A stretch of DNA of 64,000 bases from Coprococcus aceti (GTDB lineage Bacteria; Bacillota; Clostridia; Lachnospirales; Lachnospiraceae), in the NCBI RefSeq assembly GCF_025567285.1, contig NZ_JAOQJT010000005.1, positions 1 through 64,000 on the forward strand, read 5' to 3'. Below, piece after piece: positions 23,794 to 32,241 of this stretch (positions are counted from its first letter, which is position 1; each line of letters opens with the position of its first letter). The position numbers and the translations under genes are program-made. The notes beneath the pieces are model-generated. The model was not told the origin of the DNA. It made no database searches and worked only from the letters and a program-made list of their open reading frames with translations.

Positions 23794-25386
23794 ATGGTAT
23801 ATTTGATAGGCGCAGGCCCCGGCGACCCGGGACTCATCACGGTGAAGGGCCTGGAATTCATAAAACAATGCGATACAATCATATATGACAGACTCGGAAC
23901 CTATCAGCTTCTGGAGATGGTGAAGCCGGACTGCCGCAGGATATACGTCGGCAAACAGGCGGGCAGCCACTACAAGAAGCAGCCTGAGATAAACGAGATA
24001 CTTGTTGAGGAAGGCCGCAAAGGCAACATGGTGGTGCGCCTCAAAGGCGGCGATCCATTTGTATTTGGAAGAGGCGGCGAGGAAGTGACCGCACTTTTAG
24101 AAGCGGGGATCCCATTTCAGGTGATACCGGGAATAACGTCCGCAGTGGCGGTTCCGGAGGTGTGCGGAATACCAGTGACACACCGCGGAACGAGCAGAAG
24201 CTTTCACGTGATAACAGGACACAAGCGGGCGGACATACACAGATCTGATGAAGGTGGTTTAGATGACTACGACTACATCAGAAATCAGGAAGGGACAAGC
24301 GTGTTCCTGATGGGGCTGAACAGACTGCCACAGATCATGGAGAGACTTGTTCAGACTGGGGCTGAGGAACATACTCCGGTCGCGGTCATTTCCAAAGGAA
24401 CCATGCCAGGGCAGAGGATAGTCCGCGGCGATATACAGACAATTGCGGACAAGGTGAACGAGGCAAAGCTTGAATCTCCTGCGATCATAGTTGTGGGTGA
24501 AAATGCAGCGTTGGATTTTACAGCACCAAACAGAGGACCGCTTCAGAATGTCCACGTTGGACTTGTTGGAACGCCAAAGCTTCGCGAGAAGATGAGAGTT
24601 GCAATAGATGCACTTGGCGGCCAATCCTACAGCATAGTGGATATGAGCGTGGAGCAGACAGAGGAGAAGAACAGGCTGCGAGTGGCTCTGGAACATGTAG
24701 AAGATTTCAGCTGGCTGGCATTTACCAGTCAGAACACCATAACCCTGTTTTTCAAATGGCTCAGGGAGTGGAATATAGATGTCAGAAAACTGGCTCATCT
24801 GAAACTTGCAGTGGTCGGCGCCGGAACAAGGGACGCACTTAAGGTTGAGGGATATATAGCGGATTACGTGCCGAACGAGTACACTACAAGCGCCCTTGCC
24901 AGGGGACTTGCAAATGTGATGAATGACGGAGAGAAACTTCTCCTTCCGAGAGCCGTTCAGGGCAGTGAGACGATGCTTGATATACTTGATCAGGGCGGTG
25001 TGGCATATGAGGAGATTCCGGTTTATGATGTGGTTGGACGCAGGATGGAGAGCATACAGTATCTGAAGGATCTGGATGTGATCACATTTGTCAGTGCATC
25101 AGGAGTCAGAGGATTTCTAGATGTTCTTGATGCAGAGAAAAAAAAATGCGGTGTGGCTCATATGTTGAATGATATAGATTCATGTGGGGATCATACTGAC
25201 AATACAGACGGCAGTTTTAAAATACATGATATAATGAAGAATATCCGCATAGCGGCACTTGGAAATGTGACCGAGAAGGCTTTGGAGAAGGCTGGTTATC
25301 GTGCGGATATAGTTCCGGAGGTTGGTGATATCGATCACCTTATATCAGCCATCGGTGATTATTATTTTAGAGAAAAGAGGCAGTAA
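23794..25386 (+). CDS. cobA-hemD: Fused uroporphyrinogen-III C-methyltransferase / uroporphyrinogen-III synthase
   Basis: A two-domain protein of 530 residues. Residues 1-245 are SUMT (YLIGAGPGDPGLITVKG; RLKGGDPFVFGRGGEE; PVTHRG), which methylates uroporphyrinogen III to precorrin-2. Residues about 250-525 are HemD (FTSQNTITLFFKWL; FVSASGVRGFLDVL), which closes hydroxymethylbilane. This fusion is common in Clostridia and directs flux to siroheme and cobalamin rather than protoheme. The ATG at 23794 follows GGAG; the TTG at 23782 overlaps that site and is rejected. An Asn/Asp-rich insert (MLNDIDSCGDHTDNTDGSF) lies near the C-terminus. Confidence 0.93.
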   Translation: MVYLIGAGPGDPGLITVKGLEFIKQCDTIIYDRLGTYQLLEMVKPDCRRIYVGKQAGSHYKKQPEINEILVEEGRKGNMVVRLKGGDPFVFGRGGEEVTALLEAGIPFQVIPGITSAVAVPEVCGIPVTHRGTSRSFHVITGHKRADIHRSDEGGLDDYDYIRNQEGTSVFLMGLNRLPQIMERLVQTGAEEHTPVAVISKGTMPGQRIVRGDIQTIADKVNEAKLESPAIIVVGENAALDFTAPNRGPLQNVHVGLVGTPKLREKMRVAIDALGGQSYSIVDMSVEQTEEKNRLRVALEHVEDFSWLAFTSQNTITLFFKWLREWNIDVRKLAHLKLAVVGAGTRDALKVEGYIADYVPNEYTTSALARGLANVMNDGEKLLLPRAVQGSETMLDILDQGGVAYEEIPVYDVVGRRMESIQYLKDLDVITFVSASGVRGFLDVLDAEKKKCGVAHMLNDIDSCGDHTDNTDGSFKIHDIMKNIRIAALGNVTEKALEKAGYRADIVPEVGDIDHLISAIGDYYFREKRQ

Positions 25387-25387
25387 C

Positions 25388-26359
25388 ATGATAAGACTCA
25401 GAAGACTTCGCGGAAGCGAGGCTATCAGAAATATGGTTAGAGAGAACAGGGTTCACAAGGAGGATCTTGTATATCCGATGTTTGTGGCGGAGGGTACAGG
25501 GATCAAGAATCCGGTAGATTCAATGCCGGGAATATACCAGTATTCACTCGACACATTTGAGGAGGAGCTTCATAGAGTGGCGGATGCCGGAATCAGCGCG
25601 GTTCTCCTGTTCGGCATACCGGCTCACAAGGATGAGGTTGGAAGCAGTGCATATGATGACCAGGGAATTATGCAGAAAGCGGTCAGGAGGATAAAAGAGC
25701 TGTATCCGGACATGATAGTCATAGCGGACATTTGTCTGTGCGAGTACACATCACACGGTCACTGCGGAATTATCCATGACGGCAAGATACTCAACGATGA
25801 GACTCTTCCATATCTGGGCAAGATGGCTGTATCACTTGCAAAAGCTGGCGCAGACATGGTGGCTCCGTCGGATATGATGGATGGACACACCGCATACATC
25901 AGAAAGGCACTTGACGACAACGGGCTGACGGATGTACTGATCATGGGTTACAGTGCGAAATTTGCATCTGGTTACTATGCACCATTTCGCGATGCGGCAC
26001 ATTCTGCACCACAGTTTGGAGACAGAAGGACATACCAGATGGATCCTGCAAATGGCAGGGAGGCTCTGAGAGAGTGCGAGGCGGATATCGCCGAGGGAGC
26101 AGACATAATCATGGTCAAGCCGGCACTTGCTTATCTGGATGTAGTCAAGGATGTGAGAAACCACACGGACTATCCGATAGCGGTGTACAATGTCAGCGGC
26201 GAGTACTCCATGGTCAAGGCAGCTGCGGCAAATGGCTGGATAGACGAGAAGAGGATCGTCATGGAGAACATGACAGCCATGAAGAGAGCCGGCGCAGGGA
26301 TCATCATAACTTATCATGCTATAGACGTGGCACACTGGCTTGAGTCGGAATCAATATGA
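25388..26359 (+). CDS. hemB: Delta-aminolevulinic acid dehydratase (porphobilinogen synthase)
   Basis: Condenses two aminolevulinates to porphobilinogen. The 323-residue protein has the zinc ligands C-L-C-E-Y-T-S-H-G-H-C (C-x-C-x7-C), the two active-site lysines in M-G-Y-S-A-K-F-A-S and M-V-K-P-A-L-A-Y, and FRDAAHSAPQFGDRRTYQMD. The cysteine-type metal site means it is zinc-dependent. The start is one base after the preceding stop, with AGAGG upstream; earlier in-frame codons inside hemD are rejected. Confidence 0.96.
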   Translation: MIRLRRLRGSEAIRNMVRENRVHKEDLVYPMFVAEGTGIKNPVDSMPGIYQYSLDTFEEELHRVADAGISAVLLFGIPAHKDEVGSSAYDDQGIMQKAVRRIKELYPDMIVIADICLCEYTSHGHCGIIHDGKILNDETLPYLGKMAVSLAKAGADMVAPSDMMDGHTAYIRKALDDNGLTDVLIMGYSAKFASGYYAPFRDAAHSAPQFGDRRTYQMDPANGREALRECEADIAEGADIIMVKPALAYLDVVKDVRNHTDYPIAVYNVSGEYSMVKAAAANGWIDEKRIVMENMTAMKRAGAGIIITYHAIDVAHWLESESI

Positions 26360-26478
26360 CGGAGTCATATTTCGGAATGATTCCGACGATCTGCCCCACT
26401 CGACGGAGGAGAGAGAGGCGTTTCCAAAGAGTCGGAATCATAAAAATTCACACAGGACGATAAATTATAGAAAGAAGA
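26360..26478 (+). other. Hairpin-bearing spacer between hemB and hemL
   Basis: ATGATTCCGAC (26377-26387) pairs perfectly with GTCGGAATCAT (26431-26441); the sequence between is purine-rich. It does not share the core of elements A-C. Confidence 0.5.
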
Positions 26479-27756
26479 ATGGCAATGACAAATTCACAGG
26501 ATCTATTTGAGAAATCACAGAAGGTAATTCCGGGCGGCGTCAATTCACCGGTCAGGGCATTTGGCTCGGTGGGACGGACACCTGTATTTATGAAGAAAGC
26601 AAAAGGTTCACATATATTTGACGAGGATGGCAATTCCTACGTGGATTATGTTTGTTCCTGGGGTCCGGGAATTCTGGGGCATGCCGATGACAGAGTCATA
26701 GATGCGGTGAAGGCGGCTTGTGATGACGGACTTACATTCGGCGCACCGACAAGGAAAGAGCTCGAGATCGCAGAGCTGGTAAATGAGCTTATGCCGTCAA
26801 TGGAGCTGACACGAATGGTCAACTCGGGAACAGAGGCGGTGATGAGTGCCCTCAGAGTGGCGAGGGGATTTACAGGCAGAGACAAGATTGTAAAGTTCCG
26901 CGGCTGCTATCACGGACACAGTGATGGACTTCTGGTCAAGGCAGGCTCGGCGGCACTTACACAGTCAGTTCCGGACAGCCTGGGAGTTCCAAAGTCGTAT
27001 ACACAGCATACACTCATAGCAGAGTATAACAACGAGGACAGCGTAAAGAAGTTATTTGAGGCGGAGGGCAAAGACATTGCCGCAATCGTGGTCGAGCCGG
27101 TTGCCGCAAATATGGGAGTTGTCCCACCGCATGATGGATTCCTTCAGTTCCTCAGGGACATAACAAATGAGTACGGCGCACTTCTTATATTTGATGAGGT
27201 CATCACAGGTTTCAGACTCAGCCTTGGCGGTGCCCAGGAATACTTCGGGGTAAAGCCTGATCTCACAACACTTGGCAAGATAGTCGGAGGCGGAATGCCG
27301 GTGGGAGCATACGGCGGACGCCGCGATGTCATGAGCATGGTGGCACCACTTGGCGGAGTATACCAGGCGGGAACTCTGTCGGGCAATCCGATAGCCATGA
27401 CAGCCGGACTCACAACGCTCCGCATACTCCAGAAGGAAAAGGATACAATATATCCGGCGATAGAAAAGAGCACAAGGCAGATAGCCGACACAGTCAGAAG
27501 CACATTTGGCGACACAGTCCATGTCAACCAGATAGGCTCACTGATGAGCGTATTCTTCACAGATCAGGAAGTAGTGGATATGGACACGTCAATATCCAGC
27601 GACACCGCAAGGTATGCAAAGTATTTCTCATACATGCTGGACAACGGAATCTACCTGGCACCATCACAGTTCGAGGCAATGTTCGTATCTTACGCACACA
27701 GCAAGGAAGACGTATCCAAAACCTGTGAGTTGATAAAGAAATACAAAGAGAACTAG
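26479..27756 (+). CDS. hemL: Glutamate-1-semialdehyde 2,1-aminomutase
   Basis: PLP enzyme giving aminolevulinate from glutamate-1-semialdehyde, 425 residues. Hallmarks are the N-terminal VIPGGVNSPVRAF, the substrate motif KFRGCYHGHSDG, and the PLP lysine in T-L-G-K-I-V-G-G-G-M-P. It completes the glutamate-to-uroporphyrinogen set in this cluster. No hemE, hemN or hemH is in the window, so the product is presumably siroheme and/or corrinoids. Confidence 0.96.
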   Translation: MAMTNSQDLFEKSQKVIPGGVNSPVRAFGSVGRTPVFMKKAKGSHIFDEDGNSYVDYVCSWGPGILGHADDRVIDAVKAACDDGLTFGAPTRKELEIAELVNELMPSMELTRMVNSGTEAVMSALRVARGFTGRDKIVKFRGCYHGHSDGLLVKAGSAALTQSVPDSLGVPKSYTQHTLIAEYNNEDSVKKLFEAEGKDIAAIVVEPVAANMGVVPPHDGFLQFLRDITNEYGALLIFDEVITGFRLSLGGAQEYFGVKPDLTTLGKIVGGGMPVGAYGGRRDVMSMVAPLGGVYQAGTLSGNPIAMTAGLTTLRILQKEKDTIYPAIEKSTRQIADTVRSTFGDTVHVNQIGSLMSVFFTDQEVVDMDTSISSDTARYAKYFSYMLDNGIYLAPSQFEAMFVSYAHSKEDVSKTCELIKKYKEN

Positions 27757-27887
27757 AGAGACTTAGTAGGTCAGAAGATGTCTCATTAAAAAGGAATTTA
27801 TATTCCTATATTGTAGAAATAATTAGATAAGTATTAAAAGAGTGGTTTGGAAATAACATAATAAAACTAACGGTTATCGAAGAGTAA

Positions 27888-28148
27888 GCTGTCATGTTTA
27901 TGTGATGCTCCAAAGGCGGGTAGCACATAGACGACGGAAGCTTGTCGCTCCTTGCTGAGCGGGAGCCCCCCTGCCCTTATAGGGGGCGGGAGCGAATGCA
28001 AATAATGTGTCAAGTTTTCTGTGAAAACTTGACATGTAGCGTCAGCCCTCGCCGAAGGCGACTTTTGATGGGCTGATGTTCAATTCAGGAGCTAAGACAA
28101 GGTGACAGAGTCGTGCGTAGCCTTGGAGCATCACATAAATATGACAGC
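27888..28148 (+). repeat. Long-armed hairpin element B (upstream of trxB), carrying a nested R repeat
   Basis: Arms 27888-27913 and 28123-28148 are 26-bp complements with one G-T pair. The core has CTTGTC (27941)/GACAAG (28096), GCTCCT (27947)/AGGAGC (28087), and GCCCCC (27965)/GGGGGC (27982) with loop CTGCCCTTATA. GCTCCT/AGGAGC against GCTTCT/AGAAGC in element A is a compensatory change. About 85 bases (28002-28086) are repeat R2, inserted between conserved core words. The element ends 13 bases before AAGGAGG of trxB. Confidence 0.8.
28007..28084 (+). repeat. Hairpin repeat family R, copy R2, nested in element B
   Basis: The stem GTCAAGTTTTC/GAAAACTTGAC is followed by ATGTAGCGTCAGCCC, an inner TCGCC-GAA-GGCGA hairpin and GGGCTGATGTTCAA. 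It interrupts the core shared by elements A and C, so it arrived later than element B. Confidence 0.8.
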
Positions 28149-28172
28149 GACCTTCTTCGACAAGGAGGAAAT

Positions 28173-29120
28173 ATGAGAGATTTGGTTATTGTGGGCAGCG
28201 GCCCTGCGGGTCTGTCCGCCGCAGTCTACGCCAAGAGGGCGATGATGGACGTGGTGGTACTGGAGAAGGAGGCATTCTCCGGCGGGCAGATCGTGAATAC
28301 AGAGCAGGTTGACAACTACCTTGGACTGCCGGGCATAAGCGGCTTTGACATGGGTATGAAGTTCAGAGAACACGCAGATACATTTGGCGTGGAGTTTGAT
28401 GACAGAGAGGTGACAGCCATCGAGGATCACGGCGATCACAAGAAGGTCAGCCTGGAGGATGGCAGCAGCATAGAGACAAAGGCGGTTCTGATAGCCACGG
28501 GTGCAAAGCACAGAAAGCTTGGCGTTCCCGGTGAGGAGGAATTCACAGGGGCAGGAGTTTCTTACTGTGCCACATGTGACGGAGCGTTCTTCAAGAACAA
28601 AGAAGTCGCAGTTGTGGGCGGTGGCAATATAGCTCTTGAGGATGCCCTGTATCTGTCAAAGATGTGCAGTAAGGTGCATCTGATCCACAGAAGAGATGAG
28701 TTCAGAGGCGAGAAAATACTTGGAGCGCAGGTGCTTGAGACTGAGAATATAGAATTTCATTCATTTGCACAGGTGACAGAGATAGGCGGAACGCCGGGCA
28801 AGCTGAATCTCAAGGTTGCAGTGAATACACCAAAAACAGTGGGCGGACAGGCCAATCGCGATTTTACGCTTCCGGTAGCCGGTGTATTCATTGCCATAGG
28901 AACAAGCCCTGTCACAGACTTCCTCGGTGACGTTGTGGAGCTTGATGACGCTGGTTATGTTGCAGCGGGCGAGACCGGACAGACCAGCACACCGGGAATA
29001 TTTGCCGCGGGAGATGTGAGGACCAAGGCAGTGCGCCAGGTGGCGACAGCAGTTGGAGATGGTGCAGCAGTTATCCATTATGTTGAGGAATACCTGAACG
29101 GGTTAAAAAAGAAGGCATAA
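28173..29120 (+). CDS. trxB: Thioredoxin reductase
   Basis: FAD/NADPH disulfide reductase of 315 residues. FAD motif I-V-G-S-G-P-A-G-L-S-A-A at the start, redox-active C-A-T-C near residue 136, NADPH motif V-V-G-G-G-N-I-A-L-E-D, and the C-terminal GIFAAGDV. The ATG at 28173 follows AAGGAGG; the longer frame from 28113 starts inside hairpin element B and is rejected. It may reduce the thioredoxin-like protein at 18262. The Rrf2 regulator follows after about 200 bp. Confidence 0.95.
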   Translation: MRDLVIVGSGPAGLSAAVYAKRAMMDVVVLEKEAFSGGQIVNTEQVDNYLGLPGISGFDMGMKFREHADTFGVEFDDREVTAIEDHGDHKKVSLEDGSSIETKAVLIATGAKHRKLGVPGEEEFTGAGVSYCATCDGAFFKNKEVAVVGGGNIALEDALYLSKMCSKVHLIHRRDEFRGEKILGAQVLETENIEFHSFAQVTEIGGTPGKLNLKVAVNTPKTVGGQANRDFTLPVAGVFIAIGTSPVTDFLGDVVELDDAGYVAAGETGQTSTPGIFAAGDVRTKAVRQVATAVGDGAAVIHYVEEYLNGLKKKA

Positions 29121-29200
29121 CTTGAGTATCTGATCAGCAACATATGGTAGGCAGCATAGAAACATAATCATAAAAATCAAGTGAATTAAACGGAAAATAA

Positions 29201-29251
29201 TTGGCACGGAGATAAGGTAAGAACATTATAACTGCTTTTTCTCCCTGCCAA
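29201..29251 (+). other. Inverted repeat between trxB and the Rrf2 gene
   Basis: TTGGCACGGAGA (29201-29212) pairs with TCTCCCTGCCAA (29240-29251) with one mismatch, followed by A rather than T bases. It is therefore not a + strand terminator; it may be a leader hairpin. Confidence 0.45.
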
Positions 29252-29268
29252 AAAAAATAAAACTAATT

Positions 29269-29285
29269 CATAGTAATTCTATAGG
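29269..29285 (+). promoter_or_regulatory. Weak candidate autoregulatory Rrf2 site
   Basis: CATAGTAATTCTATAGG reads CCTAT-N7-CTATG on the other strand, a degraded form of CCTAT-N7-GTAGG, 31 bp before the Rrf2 start. Match is partial. Confidence 0.3.
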
Positions 29286-29316
29286 CAAAATATAACAATG
29301 AACAGGAGGCGGAAAA

Positions 29317-29751
29317 ATGTTAATATCATCAAAGGGACAATATGCATTGAGACTCATGGTAGATATATCGATAAACAGTGGCAGCACGGTTACTGTCAAA
29401 GCCGTAGCCAGAAGATGTGGATTGTCTGACAAATATCTTGAGCAGGTTACATCTTCTCTGCTAAAGGCAGGATATTTAAGGAGCGTGAGAGGACCGAGGG
29501 GCGGTTACCGTCTGAACATGCCGGCGGAGGAGATCACGGTTGGGATGGTGCTAAGGGCGATAGAGGGCAGGATATCACCGATCGATAACAGGGTTGATGA
29601 GGATGGCGACACCAACATGGTCATGAACGATGTCATTGGAGAGGTGTGGGATGATCTTGAGTCTGCCATCAACAATGTGCTTGACAACAAAACTATCGCC
29701 AATCTCACACGGGAGTACAGTGACCGGATCGGATACATGTATTCGATATAA
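29317..29751 (+). CDS. Rrf2-family transcriptional regulator, CymR-like
   Basis: A 144-residue winged-helix regulator. The N-terminal SSKGQYALRLMVDIS, recognition helix region L-S-D-K-Y-L-E-Q-V, and wing R-G-P-R-G-G-Y-R-L are typical of Rrf2 proteins. It lacks the three clustered cysteines that bind [2Fe-2S] in IscR, leaving one cysteine in the HTH (A-R-R-C-G-L). That places it with CymR-like sulfur regulators rather than Fe-S sensors. CymR works with CysK as co-repressor in Bacillus, and cysK is at 2740. Likely targets are the CCTAT...GTAGG sites at 1881 and 15805. Start ATG follows AGGAGG. Confidence 0.82.
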   Translation: MLISSKGQYALRLMVDISINSGSTVTVKAVARRCGLSDKYLEQVTSSLLKAGYLRSVRGPRGGYRLNMPAEEITVGMVLRAIEGRISPIDNRVDEDGDTNMVMNDVIGEVWDDLESAINNVLDNKTIANLTREYSDRIGYMYSI

Positions 29752-29788
29752 ATCGGGACGGAGGGGCCAGATGTCAATAAGATTTCAG

Positions 29789-29816
29789 TTGAAAAAAAAC
29801 TTATTTTGTATATAGT
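29789..29816 (+). promoter_or_regulatory. Promoter for tcdA
   Basis: TTGAAA (29789-29794), 16-bp spacer, TATAGT (29811-29816), 36 bp before the start codon. Confidence 0.6.
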
Positions 29817-29852
29817 TGTAGTGGGATATATATCATATTAGGAGAATAAGAG

Positions 29853-30608
29853 ATGTTAACACAGTTTTCGAGAACAGAGCTGCTATTTGGCAAGGAAGCC
29901 ATGGACAAGCTGGCAGGCTCTAAGGTAGCGGTATTTGGAATAGGCGGAGTTGGCGGTTATGTATGCGAGGCACTGGTCAGGAGCGGTGTCGGAGCATTTG
30001 ACCTGATAGATGACGACAAGGTGTGCCTGACAAATCTCAACAGACAGATCATAGCGACAAGGAGCACAGTTGGAAAGTATAAGACCGATGTTATGAGGGA
30101 CAGGATGCTTGACATCAATCCAAATGTGGAGGTTGAGGTACACAAATGTTTCTTCCTTCCGGAAAATGCGGATGACTTCCCTTGGGACAGCTACGACTAC
30201 GTAGTCGATGCGGTGGACACCGTGACAGCCAAGATCGCTCTTGTCATGAAGTGCAAGGAGAAGAATATCCCGATCATCAGCAGCATGGGTGCGGGAAACA
30301 AACTTGACGGAAGCCAGTTCAAGGTTGCAGATATATACAAGACAAAGGTGTGTCCGCTTGCGAAGGTCATGAGAAGAGAGCTGAAGAAGAGGGGCGTCAA
30401 GAAACTCAAGGTCGTATACTCGGAAGAGATTCCGACAAGGCCGATCGAAGATATGGCGATAAGCTGCAGAAACAACTGCATTTGTCCTCCGGGTGCAGAA
30501 CACAAATGTACAGAGCGCAGAGACATCCCGGGCAGCGTGGCATTTGTGCCATCAGTCGCAGGGCTTATAATAGCCGGTGAGGTGGCAAAGGATCTCATCA
30601 GGAGGTAA
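29853..30608 (+). CDS. tcdA: tRNA threonylcarbamoyladenosine dehydratase (TcdA/CsdL-like)
   Basis: A ThiF-fold enzyme of 251 residues that cyclises t6A37 in tRNA to ct6A with ATP. It has V-F-G-I-G-G-V-G-G-Y-V-C-E-A (near residue 29), D-D-D-K-V-C-L-T-N-L-N-R-Q, and the family S-M-G-A-G-N-K-L-D. It differs from the E1 at 18953 by having no zinc-binding CxxC pairs of that type. It has its own promoter and a terminator directly after, so it is probably independent of the sulfur genes. Confidence 0.88.
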   Translation: MLTQFSRTELLFGKEAMDKLAGSKVAVFGIGGVGGYVCEALVRSGVGAFDLIDDDKVCLTNLNRQIIATRSTVGKYKTDVMRDRMLDINPNVEVEVHKCFFLPENADDFPWDSYDYVVDAVDTVTAKIALVMKCKEKNIPIISSMGAGNKLDGSQFKVADIYKTKVCPLAKVMRRELKKRGVKKLKVVYSEEIPTRPIEDMAISCRNNCICPPGAEHKCTERRDIPGSVAFVPSVAGLIIAGEVAKDLIRR

Positions 30609-30613
30609 TAAAA

Positions 30614-30638
30614 AAGGACGCTGAGAAATCAGCGCCTT
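30614..30638. terminator. Shared terminator between convergent genes
   Basis: AAGGACGCTGA/TCAGCGCCTT with a GAAA loop and flanking A and T runs. The 3' arm begins with the stop codon of the minus-strand gene. Confidence 0.8.
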
Positions 30639-31057
30639 CTCCATAAAAATACCAGAGTTCCAAGCAGAACCGCACCACCATAGATGAATGGTGCATTTTT
30701 GTCACTGTTCATAGTTCTTTCCGTATAAGATACGGATGGATTATTCGGGTTGTAATATATTGCGATGGACGACATGGAGTTGTAATTTGTTATACCGCGG
30801 ACGGAAAGAAAACCATTGTGCAATACTCCGGACTGGTCGCGGTATTCATAGTTGATATGGGTTCTTTTACTGAATCTTCTGACAGATGTGATATCGGCGG
30901 ATGTTCTGGTATAGTCCCGTTCGATACGGCATGCCTTACCCCGTATGGAAAGACCGATGACCACAGCTATGATGAATGATGCTATTGGAATAATGTAAGT
31001 CGTATAAGGTAAAAGTCTGAAAAAAATACTGATAAAATCCCCTGATGTTAAAATCAT
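30629..31057 (-). CDS. Small membrane protein, DUF3592-like
   Basis: A 142-residue protein with a membrane helix near the N-terminus (PIASFIIAVVIGLSI), a soluble beta-rich middle (INYEYRDQSGVLHNGFLSVRG, then IAIYYNPNNPSVSY), and a second helix at the end (FIYGGAVLLGTLVFLW). The Y-x-Y-x-V/D...YNPxNP pattern is that of DUF3592 proteins. The ATG at 31057 follows GGGGG; the longer frame from 31099 adds 14 residues without a ribosome site. Function unknown. Confidence 0.65.
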   Translation of the reverse strand: MILTSGDFISIFFRLLPYTTYIIPIASFIIAVVIGLSIRGKACRIERDYTRTSADITSVRRFSKRTHINYEYRDQSGVLHNGFLSVRGITNYNSMSSIAIYYNPNNPSVSYTERTMNSDKNAPFIYGGAVLLGTLVFLWRRR

Positions 31058-31337
31058 AATGTACCCCCTTAAATGTTGTTTCCCCAAAATGTCAGACATG
31101 AGATCCCTATTTACATGCCGGACTTATATGTGTAAATTATAATATAAAGAAGACTGGTTGAGAATCCCTTAATTTAAGAGGATAAGTTTGTTAATATAGC
31201 AAATTACAGGTAATAAATATATTACTGTTTGTACTGCCGCTCATGATTGTCATAAGCTCAGTCATATTCGCATTTGCCAGAAGTGATAACATGGTGATAA
31301 TAGGCCAATAATATAATAGAGAATATACAAAAGGAAG

Positions 31338-32204
31338 ATGAACGAGATGGATAATAAAGAAGAAAAGAAGATTATAAGACAGGAGTTTCTGACAGGTGAG
31401 AGAGCTCTTTTCATGGGAAAAAATCTCGATATATATGATACGATATTTGACGATGGCGAGTCTCCGCTTAAGGAGAGCCGCGGCATAAATCTGTACGGCA
31501 GCATGTTCAAATGGAAGTATCCGCTGTGGTACAGCAAGAACATTGTTGCGGAGGATTGCCACTGGTTTGAGATGGCGAGAGCCGGAGTCTGGTACACTGA
31601 TAATATCGCGGTGAGGCGGGCACTCATCCAGGCACCAAAGAACTTCCGCAGATGTAAAGGCCTGGAGCTTACGGATGTGACATTCACCCATGCTGAGGAG
31701 ACCCTTTGGAGCTGCGATGACGTGACAATGGACCACGTGACAGCAAAAGGCGACTATTTTGCCATGAACAGCAGTAATATGAAGATAGACGACCTGAAGC
31801 TTGACGGCAACTATTCATTTGACGGATGCAGGAATGTAGAGATAAGAAACTCCAATCTGCTTTCAAAGGATGCATTCTGGAACACAGAGAATGTGACCGT
31901 ATATGATTCATTCATATCAGGTGAGTATCTTGGCTGGAACGCAAAGAACCTCACCCTGGTGAACTGCACCATCGAGAGCCTTCAGGGCATGTGCTACATC
32001 GACAACCTTGTGATGAAGAACTGCAAGCTCATCAACACAACACTTGCATTTGAATATTCAACAGTGGATGCCGACATCTGTAGCAAGATAGACAGTGTCA
32101 TGAATCCAACGTCAGGAACCATCAAAGCCCAGCACATCGACAACCTGATAATAGAAAAAGACAAAGTAGATCCGTCAAAGACGAAAATAATAGTACAGGA
32201 CTAA
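31338..32204 (+). CDS. DUF3737 family protein (right-handed beta-helix)
   Basis: A 288-residue soluble protein. Short repeated strands such as NIVAEDCHWFEMARAGVWYTDN, CKGLELTDVTF and NVEIRNSNLLSKDAFWN indicate a parallel beta-helix, as in the DUF3737 family of Firmicutes and Actinobacteria. No signal peptide, so cytoplasmic. Molecular role is not known. The ATG at 31347 (GGAAG nine bases upstream) may be the true start rather than 31338. Hairpin element C follows before patB. Confidence 0.8.
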   Translation: MNEMDNKEEKKIIRQEFLTGERALFMGKNLDIYDTIFDDGESPLKESRGINLYGSMFKWKYPLWYSKNIVAEDCHWFEMARAGVWYTDNIAVRRALIQAPKNFRRCKGLELTDVTFTHAEETLWSCDDVTMDHVTAKGDYFAMNSSNMKIDDLKLDGNYSFDGCRNVEIRNSNLLSKDAFWNTENVTVYDSFISGEYLGWNAKNLTLVNCTIESLQGMCYIDNLVMKNCKLINTTLAFEYSTVDADICSKIDSVMNPTSGTIKAQHIDNLIIEKDKVDPSKTKIIVQD

Positions 32205-32241
32205 ACGAGTTTAAGATTTGGTGATATATCATAACGTAAAT

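Noticed and set aside
28113..28172. 20-residue N-terminal extension of thioredoxin reductase
   Set aside because: It lies in the 3' arm of hairpin element B and upstream of a clear AAGGAGG; the family N-terminus starts at 28173.
29201..29251. Terminator after trxB
   Set aside because: The stem is followed by A bases, not T, so it cannot be a + strand intrinsic terminator.
30629..31099. Use of the upstream start at 31099 for the DUF3592-like protein
   Set aside because: The ATG at 31057 has GGGGG upstream; the extra 14 residues are not membrane- or signal-like.
31190..31312. Short hydrophobic frame (ILLFVLPLMIVISSVIFAFARSDN) before the DUF3737 gene
   Set aside because: No ribosome site and no recognised family; could be a membrane-protein remnant but evidence is too thin.
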